A DNA stretch of 21,368 nucleotides from Dissophora ornata (lineage: Eukaryota; Mortierellomycota; Mortierellomycetes; Mortierellales; Mortierellaceae), in contig MU617155.1 in the NCBI GenBank assembly GCA_025201705.1, positions 1-21,368 of the forward strand. The letters are read 5' to 3'. This document shows, piece by piece, positions 9,801 through 19,689 of this stretch. Under the pieces are notes generated by a model. The model did not search any database, had not been told where the DNA came from, and saw nothing but the letters and a program-made list of their open reading frames with translations. A program made the translations under genes and the position numbers. Numbering within the stretch: position 1 is the stretch's first letter; each line of letters starts with the position of its first letter.

Positions 9801-12037
9801 ACACATGGCAAGCAAAAGGGGGGGAAAAGTCCCACATCAGACGGCATGTCGTAACATCCTGACAATATTGATAACAAGTAGCAGATAATGATGCATCATA
9901 CCCTGTCCTTGGGTTTCTCTTCCATCAAGTTGCGGATGAAATGGATAACTTGGAAGACGCACGGTACTTCAATGACCACGGCTACTGCATCGAAATCGCA
10001 TTGCGAAGCATTCTCCTGATACTCTGCTTCCAAACTCTCGAGCTGTCGCTGTAGTGTGTGCTTCTTATCCTCGTGGTACTGCCTCGTGAGATAATCCGCG
10101 TACTGGCGCTGGAACGTGAGCATGAATCCAATCAAATAGTGGTATTGTCCTCGATGGTGCTCCTTCATCTTATCTCTCTCCATCTCAATGTCGCGGCGCA
10201 AGGACGTGAACAGGGCTGATGGTGTCGGACGGAGCACGAAAAAAAAATAAAACGGTCAGATCTAATGACCGCAAAGTAGATCCACCGCATTGACATCCAT
10301 CGCCACATAGTTTCCAACATACGATTAAATCCGATCTCTAGCACAGTCAAGGCGAGGCTTCGAAGCATAATAGTTCCGTTCCTGGAGATGCTCTTCTTGT
10401 GCTCCTGGTCCATTTCCTAAATGAAACAACAGCAGCCACAGACTAGTTAGCTTACGGTGCCACTGCAAGATGCGTGCCATTCTCTACAACGTTCGCGATG
10501 TACCTTATGGCGTCTGGCCTTAGCTCTTGGCTTCTTGATCGTATCCAACTGGCTCTCGAACGATGTGAATAGCGCTCCCTTCTGGTGTAGCACCATTCTG
10601 GTTCCATCCTGTAGCCTAACCTCTCCAGTAGTACCAAATCGATCATGTCGTTTCCTGCCTGCAGTTGATTGTGATTTCTTCTCCTTCTCCTCCTTGTTCA
10701 ACAAGTCTTGCAGCTGTGAGTTCTTTGCTTTGCCCTAAAAAAAAATAAAGGATACGGTCAGTATAGCGCTTTAGATTAGCTCAAACAGAGCAAGCGCCAC
10801 GTATGGTACGATATAAAGAGACACGACAATGGATCTTCTTACAGAGACAGCGGGAACGAGCTCTTCGGCATCAATGCCCGAAAAGATGTAGTAAAAGATC
10901 TCCAGAGTAATAGCATTCCATTCTGCCATCTGAGCATCCGTGGCACAAGAAGCCAAGGTGGTTAACAACGCCATAATGTTTTCCTGCTGAAACCTCTCCA
11001 GCAGCTCTTCCTAATGAAATCAACCCCCACACAAAGATGCAACAGTTTGTGTTTTGTCAGAAGACAAGTTACCAACACACAAAGCCATTGGATGTCATAA
11101 CTTTTTTCCTTTTTTTTTTTTTTTGCTTACCTGCATAATCGAACTGATGAACTGATCCATAGTACCAGAGATAGAGCTCTGCGAATCCGGGATCGCCACC
11201 AAGTTCCTGAACAACGACAGTCCCAGTCGAATCACTGCCTGATCTCTCGTCGTCCTCATCCGGTGCTCGACCTCCAATGGCCTCAGCATCACCGCAAATA
11301 CCGCCCCAAGCACGCCCGGCTTCAAGAATGCTCGTTTGTACCCTCGCAGAATCTCAAGTCGTTCGTGCAGGTTGCCGACCAGAGAACTGTCCTCTTCCCT
11401 GATAACCATCGTCTGAAGGGCCTTGTAGTCGATCGGCCAGGTCATTGGCACGATCAATTCGACTACAAGCAGTTTGAGCGGGGGAATAATAAGTACAGAG
11501 GGGGGGGTGTTAGGATATGACCTCATGGTCAATTGCTCGTCGGGCGGGTAATTGAGCAGCAGCAGTAGATAATTCAGAGTGATCGTGATGATTTGCTTAC
11601 CACAGGCAAGGACTAGTCGCTCTCGGACAGGGCTGCTCGCAGGTGTGTTAAGGAGTATGATGGGGATCAGGTCCTTTTCGAGGATACCCATCTTGCCCAG
11701 GTAGGTCAGGACCACATTGTCGCCTGGCTCATCGTAGTACTTGATGAACTTTTTGATATCCTTCAGGCACTCTGATGATAATTAGACAAGACAAAAAGAT
11801 ATTGGTGAGAACGGAGGACAGTCTCTGCAGGTACGTCAAGGCTCTGATGTTGATGATGAAGGTTGAATGGACGATGTGCTGCTAAAGTAATGTGATGGCC
11901 AAGATTCGGTTATTACCAAGACATTCATCTCCCATGATATATTGTTGTCTTGTGTCGTCCATATCCATGGATATGTCCTCGAACCCGCCGAGAGCCATGC
12001 AGGTCGAGACCAGCAATGACTCGGTATCTGGGTCCAT
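6881..12037 (-). CDS. Tof1/Swi1/Timeless replication-fork protection protein, 16 exons
   Basis: Conceptual splicing gives 1198 residues, near yeast Tof1. Exons: 12037-11917, 11771-11601, 11462-11131, 11010-10843, 10734-10504, 10416-10323, 10215-9902, 9796-9752, 9675-9530, 9450-9311, 9227-9043, 8937-8555, 8465-8348, 8232-8124, 8027-7932, 7824-6881. All junctions are GT-AG and keep frame. The family is shown by the N-terminal GDECL..LKDIKK and VELIVPMTWPID blocks, RHDRFGTT near 290, IGFNPLFTSLRRDIE, and FVFKEFERRFANESVV. The C-terminus, from about 930, is acidic and disordered. The family, with Csm3/Tipin, travels with the replisome, pauses forks at barriers and supports the S-phase checkpoint in the nucleus. 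The ATG at 12037 is chosen because it precedes the conserved N-terminal block and follows a short non-coding spacer. It is unusually intron-dense compared with its neighbours. Confidence 0.93.
9752..9796 (-). other. TOF1 exon 8: 45-nt small exon
   Basis: Fifteen codons (LYNDIIKAMNCLQEM) lie between a TATAG acceptor and a GTAAGC donor. Both edges are phase 0, so skipping it would keep the frame. The residues match the expected helix between the preceding and following Tof1 blocks, which supports it as a real exon. Confidence 0.75.
11463..11600 (-). other. TOF1 intron 2: 138 nt, no in-frame stop
   Basis: The donor GTAAGC at 11600 and acceptor TTGTAG ending at 11463 bound a 138-nt segment that is a multiple of three and contains no in-frame stop. 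Reading through it would insert 46 residues. It is called an intron because splicing restores the conserved junction ..LVLAC-VELIVPMTW expected in the Tof1 family, whereas the translated insert is Pro/Leu/Ile-rich and unlike the family. Confidence 0.8.
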
Positions 12038-12241
12038 GGCTTCCTGTTGTGTCTATGCTATGGTCGCTTGTAGGATGTCGATGGCAATGAGAGAACGGAG
12101 CCAAACAACAGACAGCAGACACACAGGCGCAGGACGCGTCGTTTTCGTCCAATTGTTGGTGGGACAGTCGTTTTTGTTTATTTTTCTCCCTTCGCGTTTT
12201 TTAAATTAAAAAAAGAGCCAAGTCACCAATTCTCCTCTTCT
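12038..12241 (-). promoter_or_regulatory. Compact TOF1 promoter / glucosidase II 3' flank
   Basis: Only 204 bp lie between the stop codon of the upstream glucosidase gene and the TOF1 ATG, so one gene's 3' UTR and the next gene's promoter must share it. An AT-rich run (about 12199-12212) next to the glucosidase stop is a plausible poly(A) region. ACGCGT at 12134-12139 matches the MluI cell-cycle box and lies 97 bp from the TOF1 ATG. CCAATTG is at 12149-12155. Confidence 0.45.
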
Positions 12242-15200
12242 TTACTCAAACGACAGCTGAAAGTCCTCGCCAATCGGCACCTGAGGCTCCTTCACCGTGC
12301 AGACATGTCCGCCACCGTTGGGGGCCTGCGAGCACTCCACTGACAAAGCACGATCACCCACAGTGACCTTTGTCAATGCTGTCTTGCTTCCCAGGAACAC
12401 CAATCGCTCAATCCTCAGGGCGCCTATCCTCTGCACAAACTCCGTCACCTTGCCCTTTGCAGGCTTAATGTCATGTGAAGACAGCACTCCATCCTCAACA
12501 CGGAATTCGCGCAGGATATAATCCCCTTGCTCATAGCTAAATGTCTCTCCATCATCCAGATAAATCCTGCCCGTAGCCTTACCCTCACTATCCAACGCAA
12601 TCACCAACGTGAATGGATCGTTCTCCATCGCCTTGGATGACCGGCGTGGCCTCTCACGCTTGGGCACAATAGTTCCCGCCCGCTGGTAGACAGGAATCTT
12701 GTTGGCAGGCGAAGCAATCTCCTTGACTCCGGGTCCTTGCTCGACGCTGTAGTCCTTAATATCAAACCACTTTTCCGATCCTGCAAAGTACACAGACGAG
12801 CGTGTCACGCCAGGTTTGCTCACAGGCTTGACCAACAGCGCATCTCCAATCATGTACTGATCATCCATCGCGAACACAGCCTCATCTTCAGGGAACTCTA
12901 TGAACATGGGTCGAATAATCGGTGCTCCATCCACACTAGTCTCATAGAACAGTGTGTACCAGAATGGCAAGTACGCATATCGAGTGCGGACTGCCTCTCG
13001 GATCTGGGAGGTGTAGGGTTCTCCGAACAACCATGGCTCGCGGCGCTTGCTGTCAAGGTGCGCATGGGCACGGAAGAATGGGTAGTAGATGCCGGCCTGG
13101 TACCAACGCACCAGTAGCTCTGCGTCGGGGTTTCCAAAAAACCCTCCTACATCTGCTCCAGAGAATGGGATTCCAGCGATTCCGATCGTGAGAAGCATGG
13201 GGGAAGCAACTTCGAGATGCTCCCAGTTTGCGAGGTTATCGCCGGTCCAGATCGGTCCATAGCGCTGCGTGCCAGCAAAGAAGGCGCGGGAGAGGACAAA
13301 AGGCCTTTGGTGCGTCTCATTACGCTGGGTCAAACCCTGGGCTGTTGCCGAGTGCTTAATAACGAGAAAAAGAAAGCCGTCAGAATAAACTGCCATTTTT
13401 TTTTTCAAGCAAGCTCCATGCTACGAGAGTAAAGCTGTCGACTTACAAACATCGTTCCGTAGAGGTTGTGGACGTTACGGTGCTCCACATTTCCATGGTG
13501 AATAACATCCTTGGGGATCGTGATCTCGGGTCCGCTAAAGACCGAGGGCTCGTTCATGTCGTTCCAGGTGAAGAGATTTTTGGTCGAGTCCTTGTACCGG
13601 TCATATGAGAACTGTGACGCCCACCAGCCTCTGGCCTTGGGGTTGTAGAAATCAATCCATTGCGAGCTTCCAGGCCAGCACCAGCCTTCAAATGATGACT
13701 CTCCGTCCTTGTTTTTGATGAACACGTCCAATTCAGTACCTTCTTTCGAGACATAGTAGTCGTCGTCCTTCTTGATATGGGGATCAATGATGGTCACCAT
13801 CTAATTTGAAGCCGACATGTACGAGTTATTAATGCAGACTCCAGTCCTGGTTCTAGCGAATCCGCACTGCAGTGAATCAAACACATTACGCACCTTTCTG
13901 CCCTTGGCGTCGAGGGACCGCTGCATGTCGGTGGGGTTGGGGAATTTGGGCTCGTCAAAGGTAAAATATCTCTTGCCGTTCGTGTGCTCGATATCCAACC
14001 AGAGAACATCATAAGGAATATCATGTTCATCAAATCCAGCATCCGTCTCAGCCACATCCTGCTGTGTGTTATAGTTCCAGCGGCATTGGTGATAGGCAAT
14101 CGAAAAGGTCTGGGGAAGAGCTGTCGTTCCAACCAAGGAAGAGTATTGACGGAAGATATCACGGTGAGTAGGCCCCAGGAAGACAAACAAGTCGAGCACT
14201 CCTGACTCACTGATCCAATGGGTCTTTGTTGATGGTGTCGAGACAGCCTTCTTTGTCTTGATCCAGGAGAGGATTCCATTATCCTTATTCTCGGCATTCT
14301 TCTCCACGTCGATCCAGGTCTCGGCCGCATTCATCCAGAAGACGGCAGCAGTACTGTTTTTGCTGTGACCGAGCATGAATGGAATCGACCCATAGAGCGC
14401 CATCGGGTTGTCGATTTCGTACTCAAACACGTCCAGATTGTAGAGCCTATATGGCTCGCTGTAGGGCGCGTCGGGGCCTCTGGTGGCCTTGAGCGAGAGG
14501 CTGGAGGCGTGCTCTGGGATGCCATAGACGTGGTTGATTCCCGAAAAGGTGATATCCATGCCAAAGGACTCGGGACCTAAAAGCAATCGAACGAGGGATA
14601 GAGGCGGATAATCAATTACTTATTGCCCATTGGCAAACTGTGGTGGCAAAATAGTATGTTGCCTGCAATGAGGATCCCTACCTCTTGGCTTCGAGTCTGT
14701 ATTATCCTTGAACCTTTCCTCCCACAAATTCTCCTCCAGCTTTTTTTCCAGCTCAGACTTTTCAGTCGGAATCTTGTATTCGCCACCTTCCTCGCCCTGA
14801 TCGATCAACTTGTTATCACCTGCACCTTCCTCCTGCTTTTTCCTCAGCTGCTCGAACCTCAGCAGTCCCTCCTCGTTCAACACGACGGTCGAAACACCGT
14901 TGACAAGGAACTCGACTTTGAAGGGCGCAGAGCTGACCTTGATCGTGTTCTGGTTCTGCGCGCCATACTGGATTGTCAACACGCCATCGGTGTCCTTTGC
15001 GAGACGCTGGTAAGTCGAATCCTTCGCATAGCCATAGGGCTTCACGAGAACTGTATCTGCGACACCGTCGTATCGAGGGGCAATAGCATCCTTCTCGTTG
15101 ATCCTGACTCGCACAGCGTCATTGTCGAGCAAGTGTAACTCGAACGCCAGTCCCGGCCGTGGTGAGGGATGTGTCTCCTCCTGGGTATTGATCAGGTCGC

Positions 15201-15456
15201 CTGTCAGGACGCCGTTGTTGAGGCGCAAGGAGGAAGGGGTCAGTTGAAATGGTGAAGTCCAGCTGGGGGTCTCCTTGGCAAGGTCGGCGTAGGCCCTGTT
15301 GCGGGTACAGAAGCCGCTCTGAGCACAGGTTTTGAAGTCCTCACGCTTCACGGGACTGACGCAGCCTAAGACGAGTCCCAAGGCGAGGACGGTGCGGAGG
15401 ATGATCTTTTTGGACGTGGAGGATGAAGTCCGTGTGGGTCCGCGAGAAGGATTCAT
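12242..15456 (-). CDS. Glucosidase II alpha subunit (GH31), ER
   Basis: Four exons (15456-14682, 14576-13894, 13800-13447, 13354-12242) join in frame to 974 residues, the usual family length. The enzyme removes the two inner alpha-1,3-glucoses from N-glycans in the ER lumen, controlling the calnexin folding cycle. A signal peptide is visible (basic residues, then hydrophobic 18-33). The mature start FKTCAQSGFCTRNR and the linker DSKPRGPESFGMDITF are typical. GH31 catalytic residues are present: nucleophile Asp567 in WNDMNEPS and acid/base Asp643 in IWTGDNLANW; the substrate motif VLWLDIEHTNGKRYFTFD is intact. There is no C-terminal HDEL, as expected, because retention depends on the beta subunit. 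The ATG at 15456 is chosen because it opens the signal peptide. Introns are 105, 93 and 92 nt. Confidence 0.96.
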
Positions 15457-15620
15457 CGCGATGATTGTTTCCAGAGATGAGTGGCAAGGCGAGACGAGGA
15501 GGGAAGAGAAGACGGAGGAGAGGGGAAGAGAGGAGTGTCGGATGCGACAGGGCGAGAGATGAGAGATGATGAGAGTAACGACCGACACTGAATAAACTTG
15601 TGGGCGTTTGCGTTTCCTGT

Positions 15621-15633
15621 CCAATGTGACGTC
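15621..15633. promoter_or_regulatory. CCAAT box abutting a TGACGTC bZIP-type site
   Basis: CCAAT (15621-15625) is followed after one base by TGACGTC (15627-15633), about 165 to 177 bp upstream of the glucosidase II alpha ATG. CCAAT is the HAP/NF-Y target, and TGACGT is the core recognised by CREB/ATF and Hac1/XBP1-type bZIP factors. For an ER folding enzyme this could link expression to the unfolded protein response; that is inference from motif and position only. Confidence 0.35.
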
Positions 15634-15688
15634 TATCCGCGGGCGGTTCAGTACCAAGGGGTTAACCACACAACCCAACAGGAGCACG

Positions 15689-15704
15689 ACGCGTTCCTAC
15701 GCGT
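15689..15704. promoter_or_regulatory. Paired ACGCGT motifs, 10-bp spacing
   Basis: ACGCGT occurs at 15689-15694 and again at 15699-15704, one helical turn apart, about 235 to 250 bp upstream of the glucosidase II alpha ATG. ACGCGT is the MBF (MluI cell-cycle box) sequence and also part of some other fungal regulator sites. Single copies are expected by chance at this window size; the close pair is less so. Confidence 0.3.
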
Positions 15705-16952
15705 GATTTCACTCTTGCATTCTTTCTCTATCACATCAAACTGCATCATGCGCCATGACAAGGATCTGGACGGACTTTATGCTGGATGCCGGCTTTGCTA
15801 GGCTGTCGCTTGCATAGGCTGTGTTACACCTTCCGTCACTGCATGATCAACAAATGTTTGAACCTCGGTAGCTGTGGCTGTAGTCGTTGCAGGCTCTGTG
15901 GTCTTCGTCCTGGCATCAACCCCTCTTTCAAGTGGCACTAGTATGGTCTCTGGTTCACCCCCGGACAAGGACTGGACTGCATGTGTGCTGACTAGAGTGG
16001 CAAAGACCTCCGACACATATCATGTTGTGTCTACAGTCGAGCGATCTGGCTCTCTAGAGTCAGTACAAGATCAACTTTATCCTACGCACAGATAGTGCGC
16101 GAACAATAATGCATCGGCGTACGCTTTAATGAGAGACGCAACTCCACTCGAGGGAACGCACAATTTTGGTACATATTAAATATTTATTGTCAGGTGTTAT
16201 TTACAGATTCCTCCGAGAAAGAGAGGGCGAGAGAGAGAAAGAAGGATGGCAAGAGAAAGCAAGAGCATCTCTATACGTTGAGTATAGAGTTGTCCATGCA
16301 AGAAACATCCAGACAAGATCCAGGACAACGAGGCCTTCCACCTTTCAAAAGAAAGATGTAGGGCACATCACAGTCCTGCTCTCACTTCTGGTGCTTTCTC
16401 GAGCGAAAAAAAAATAGGACGAGATTCGGTTCTTTTGTGCTTGCGAAAAAAAATCATACAAAGAGTCATTGCCTTGAAGCGTGGAAAGAAGATCTTCGGT
16501 TGACGAGGACTTCTATCCACACCTGCAAAAAATGACAACAACTCACAGGAAGAGAGGACCAGACGGAGAAGGACGCGTTTGGGGCTCGACTTGAGATTCC
16601 GGGGCGCAAAAAAAATCGTGGACCTTGGGACGGGGAACTGAACGCGATGGACACAAAGAGAACCGAGGCAACACTCTCCAGAGGGGGCCAGGGGGGGAGA
16701 GCATCGACAGATCTCGCTCGACTTTGAGGGATATCTTGCTTCTGGCAGCGCTGCGAAAACGAAAGCAAGAACGAGGACGAAAATAGAGGGAAAAGGAGAA
16801 ATGTATGCACCGAACAATCATCTTTTTTTTTTTTTTTGCATGCTCAAAATGAGCATGTTGGGACTTTGTAACTGGCTTCTGTTGAAGAAACTCTCAGGTT
16901 AGTGAGCATAGCATGGTTCTAACATGAAAGTCAAGCAAGGATGACAAAGAAT

Positions 16953-16973
16953 GGGGAGGAGGGAGGGAGGGGG
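16953..16973 (+). promoter_or_regulatory. G-quadruplex-type G-run cluster downstream of MET6
   Basis: The plus strand has GGGG, GGG, GGG and GGGGG runs separated by AGGA, A and A, which fits the canonical four-run pattern with short loops. It lies 176 to 196 bp past the MET6 stop codon, on the strand that is the template for MET6. It may slow polymerase near the terminator. Folding is not tested. Confidence 0.4.
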
Positions 16974-17148
16974 AAAAAAGAGTTGAGAGTAGATAAATTC
17001 GGAATCTGTTAAGAGATTCCAGGGGTGAGTGCCGTTGAGGCACTCTACTTTTACCATATCGTTCGTTTGTTGAAAAGAAACGCATTGGCCTTGAGCCACC
17101 CCAGCATTAGCCTGCCGGGGTGGATGGCACGGCGGTTCGTGGAAGCGT

Positions 17149-19689
17149 TTAGGCAGAGGCGCGGAGAGCCTCAGCCACAGCAACCATGTTGGTCAGCGAC
17201 TCGCGGACCTCCTTCCAGCCACGGGTCTTGAGACCGCAGTCGGGGTTGATCCAGAGGTTTTGACGGGGGATGTACCTGTTTGTTGGAAAGAATGTTAGAT
17301 ACCTTATAACAAAAAAAAGTCGTGCAGTGAACACTAATAAAATATTGAGCGGTTGAGAAACTTACTTCAACATGGCATCAGCGCGCTCCTTCATCTCCTG
17401 GGTCGAGGGCACACGGGGAGAGTGGATGTCAAAGACACCGGGTCCGATCTCAGCCTGGTAGCCGTGGGTGGAGAAGGCACCCAAGATCCTCATGTCACTC
17501 TTCGAGTTCTCGATGGTCAAGACATCGGCATCCATGCGGCGGATAGCCTGGAAGATATCCTGGAAGTCAGAGTAGCACATGTGGGTGTGGATGACAGTCT
17601 CGTCGTTGACACCGGTGGTCGAGAGCAAGAAGGCGTCGACGGCCCACTGGAGGTAGAAGTCAAAGTCGACGGCGCGGAGAGGGAGACCCTCACGAATGGC
17701 AGGCTCATCGACCTGGATGTGGACAATGCCAGCCTTCTCCAAGTCAACGACCTCGTCGCGGATAGCGAGGGCCAACTGGGTGCAGACAACCGAGCGGGGG
17801 ATGTCATCACGGACGAACGACCACTGCAAGCAGGTGACGGGACCAGTCAACATACCCTTCATGGGCTTGGTGGTCAAGGACTGGGCGTAGACGGTCTCGG
17901 TAATGGTCATGGGGTTGACGCGGTGGACATCACCGAAGATGATTGGGGGACGGACGCAGCGAGAACCGTACGAAGCGATCCAACCGTTCTCGGAGAAGAT
18001 GTATCCCTCCAAACGCTCACCGAAGTAGGCGACCATGTCGTTACGCTCGGCCTCACCGTGGACGAAGACATCGATGTTAAGCTTCTCCTGCTCCTCAACA
18101 CAGTAGGCGATCTCCTTCTTGATGAAGTCGTTGTAGGCAGCGACATCGATCTCACCCTTGGTGAACTTGGCACGAGCCAAACGGATCTCCTTGGTCTGGG
18201 GGAAGGAACCGATGGTGGTGGTGGGGAACTCAGGGAGAGGGTTGGCCTTGTGCTGCTTGGTCTGACGCTCAGGGAAGACGTTGCGGCGGCGGAGCTGGTC
18301 AGGGACAATGGCCTCGAGACGCTGGCGGACGGCGCTGTTGGTAGTGTGGGAGGAAGTGCGGCGGGCCTCGATCGAACGGGCATTGTCAGCCAACTCGGCC
18401 TGGACAGACTCGACACCGTGGTTGAGGGCGTGGGCGAGGGTGTGGACCTCCTTGCACTTCTCCTCAGAGTAGGCGAGCCAGTCGAAGAGCTCAGCGTTCT
18501 TGGAGGCGAGGCGCTTCTCGAAGCGGAGGGTCACAGGGGTGTGCAAGAGAGAGCAGGAAGGAGCGATGAAGACGCGGTCAGAGCCGACGGCAGCGACGGC
18601 AGTCTGGGCGATCTTGAGGGCGTTGGCAAGGTTGGACTTCCAGATGTTACGACCATCGACCAAACCGAGAGAGATGATCTGGGTGCTGCTCAAGTTGGCA
18701 ATGACGTGCTCGAGCTGCTCGGGGGCGCGGACGAGATCGACGTGGAGACCAGCAACACCAGAGTTCTTGATGAAGGAGACGTTGTCACCAATGCGACCGA
18801 AGTAGGTGGCGATCAAGAACTTGAGCGAAGAGGCACCGGCAGTCAAGCGAGAGTAGGTCTCCTTGAAGTGAGCGATGACGCTGTCGGCAAGGTCGAGAGC
18901 GAGGATGGGCTCGTCGACCTGGACCCAGTCGGCACCAGCCTGGGCGAGCTTGGAGAAAAGCTCCTCGTAGACGGGGAGGACCTTGGGGAGGAGGGAGATG
19001 AGCTCGAGGCCAGCAGAGTTCTTGGCAGCCTTGCCGAGCAAGAGGAAGGAGAGGGGTCCGAGGACGACGGGGCGGGTGTGGATGCCGAGGGCCTTGGCCT
19101 CGTTGAACTCGGCGACGGTCTTGACGTGGGCACCGAGATGGAAGGTCTGGTTGGTCTCGAACTCAGGGACGATGTAATGGTAGTTGGTGTCGAACCACTT
19201 CTTCATCTCCTGGGCCTCGATATCGACCTTCTCCTGGGTCTCGGTGGCGGGCTTCTGGATACCACGGCCAATGGCAAAGTTGCGCTCGTGGCCGTCAGCG
19301 AGGTGGCGGAAACGCTGGGGGATGACGTTGAACATGACGGAGTGGTCCAGGACGTGGTCGTAGAAGGAGAAGTCACCGGAGGGGATCTGGGACAGACCCT
19401 GGGCCTTCTGGAGCTTCCAGTTCTCGGCACGGAGCTTGATGGCGGCCTCATCGATGGCCTGCTCGGTGGCCTTGCCGGCCCAGAAAGCCTCGACGATCTT
19501 CTTGGTCTCACGCTGAGCGCCCTATTAGGTTTGAAAATTGAAATGAGGGAACAAACAAACGCTTTAGAATCTATCGACTGCTCTCATGGAAGCAAAACAG
19601 ATCGACGCGCGCGCACACACACAGGCATGTGTATACAATCATGACAAACGTACGATTCTGGGGAAACCCAAGTTGGTAGCTTGAACCAT
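17149..19689 (-). CDS. Cobalamin-independent methionine synthase Met6/MetE
   Basis: Exons 19689-19654, 19521-17366 and 17275-17149 join to 772 residues, close to yeast Met6. The enzyme transfers the methyl group of methyl-tetrahydrofolate-polyglutamate to homocysteine, making methionine in the cytosol. The N-terminal [19 protein letters not shown] and the C-terminal half opening [16 protein letters not shown] are diagnostic. The zinc ligands are visible with family spacing: His659 and Cys661 (HTHMCYSDF), Glu683 (LTIENSKSD) and Cys744 ([11 protein letters not shown]). The first exon is only 12 codons, and the next begins after a 132-nt intron; the 90-nt second intron splits a Lys codon, restoring [17 protein letters not shown]. 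Codon choice is strongly GC-ended, consistent with very high expression, and leaves a long open antisense frame. A TATA box lies about 155 bp upstream. Confidence 0.98.

Larger units (their letters stand above)
15457..17148. other. Gene-free interval: glucosidase promoter and MET6 3' flank
   Basis: No convincing gene is seen. A 72-codon minus frame (16016-15798) rich in Thr and Ala starts only at GTG and matches nothing I know. The left part should hold the glucosidase II alpha promoter. The right part is the 3' flank of MET6 and contains purine-rich simple sequence (about 16215-16263), a 15-base T-run near 16823-16837 and a G-quadruplex-type motif at 16953-16973. Confidence 0.6.

Noticed and set aside
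15798..16016. Thr/Ala-rich minus-strand frame resembling a wall-protein fragment
   Set aside because: It has no ATG (it opens at GTG), no signal peptide and no splice partner I could find, and an equally open frame lies on the opposite strand.
19603..19624. GC-alternating run followed by a CA repeat inside MET6 intron 1
   Set aside because: Short simple sequence in an intron; a Z-DNA or regulatory role cannot be supported from sequence alone.
17353..19644. A 763-codon plus-strand open frame, almost as long as MET6 itself
   Set aside because: It is antisense to MET6, which has intact active-site residues. Strong GC-ended codon bias in MET6 avoids the codons whose complements are stops, leaving the opposite strand open. 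Its product is a low-complexity Gly/Leu/Asp/Val/Glu-rich shadow with no domain.
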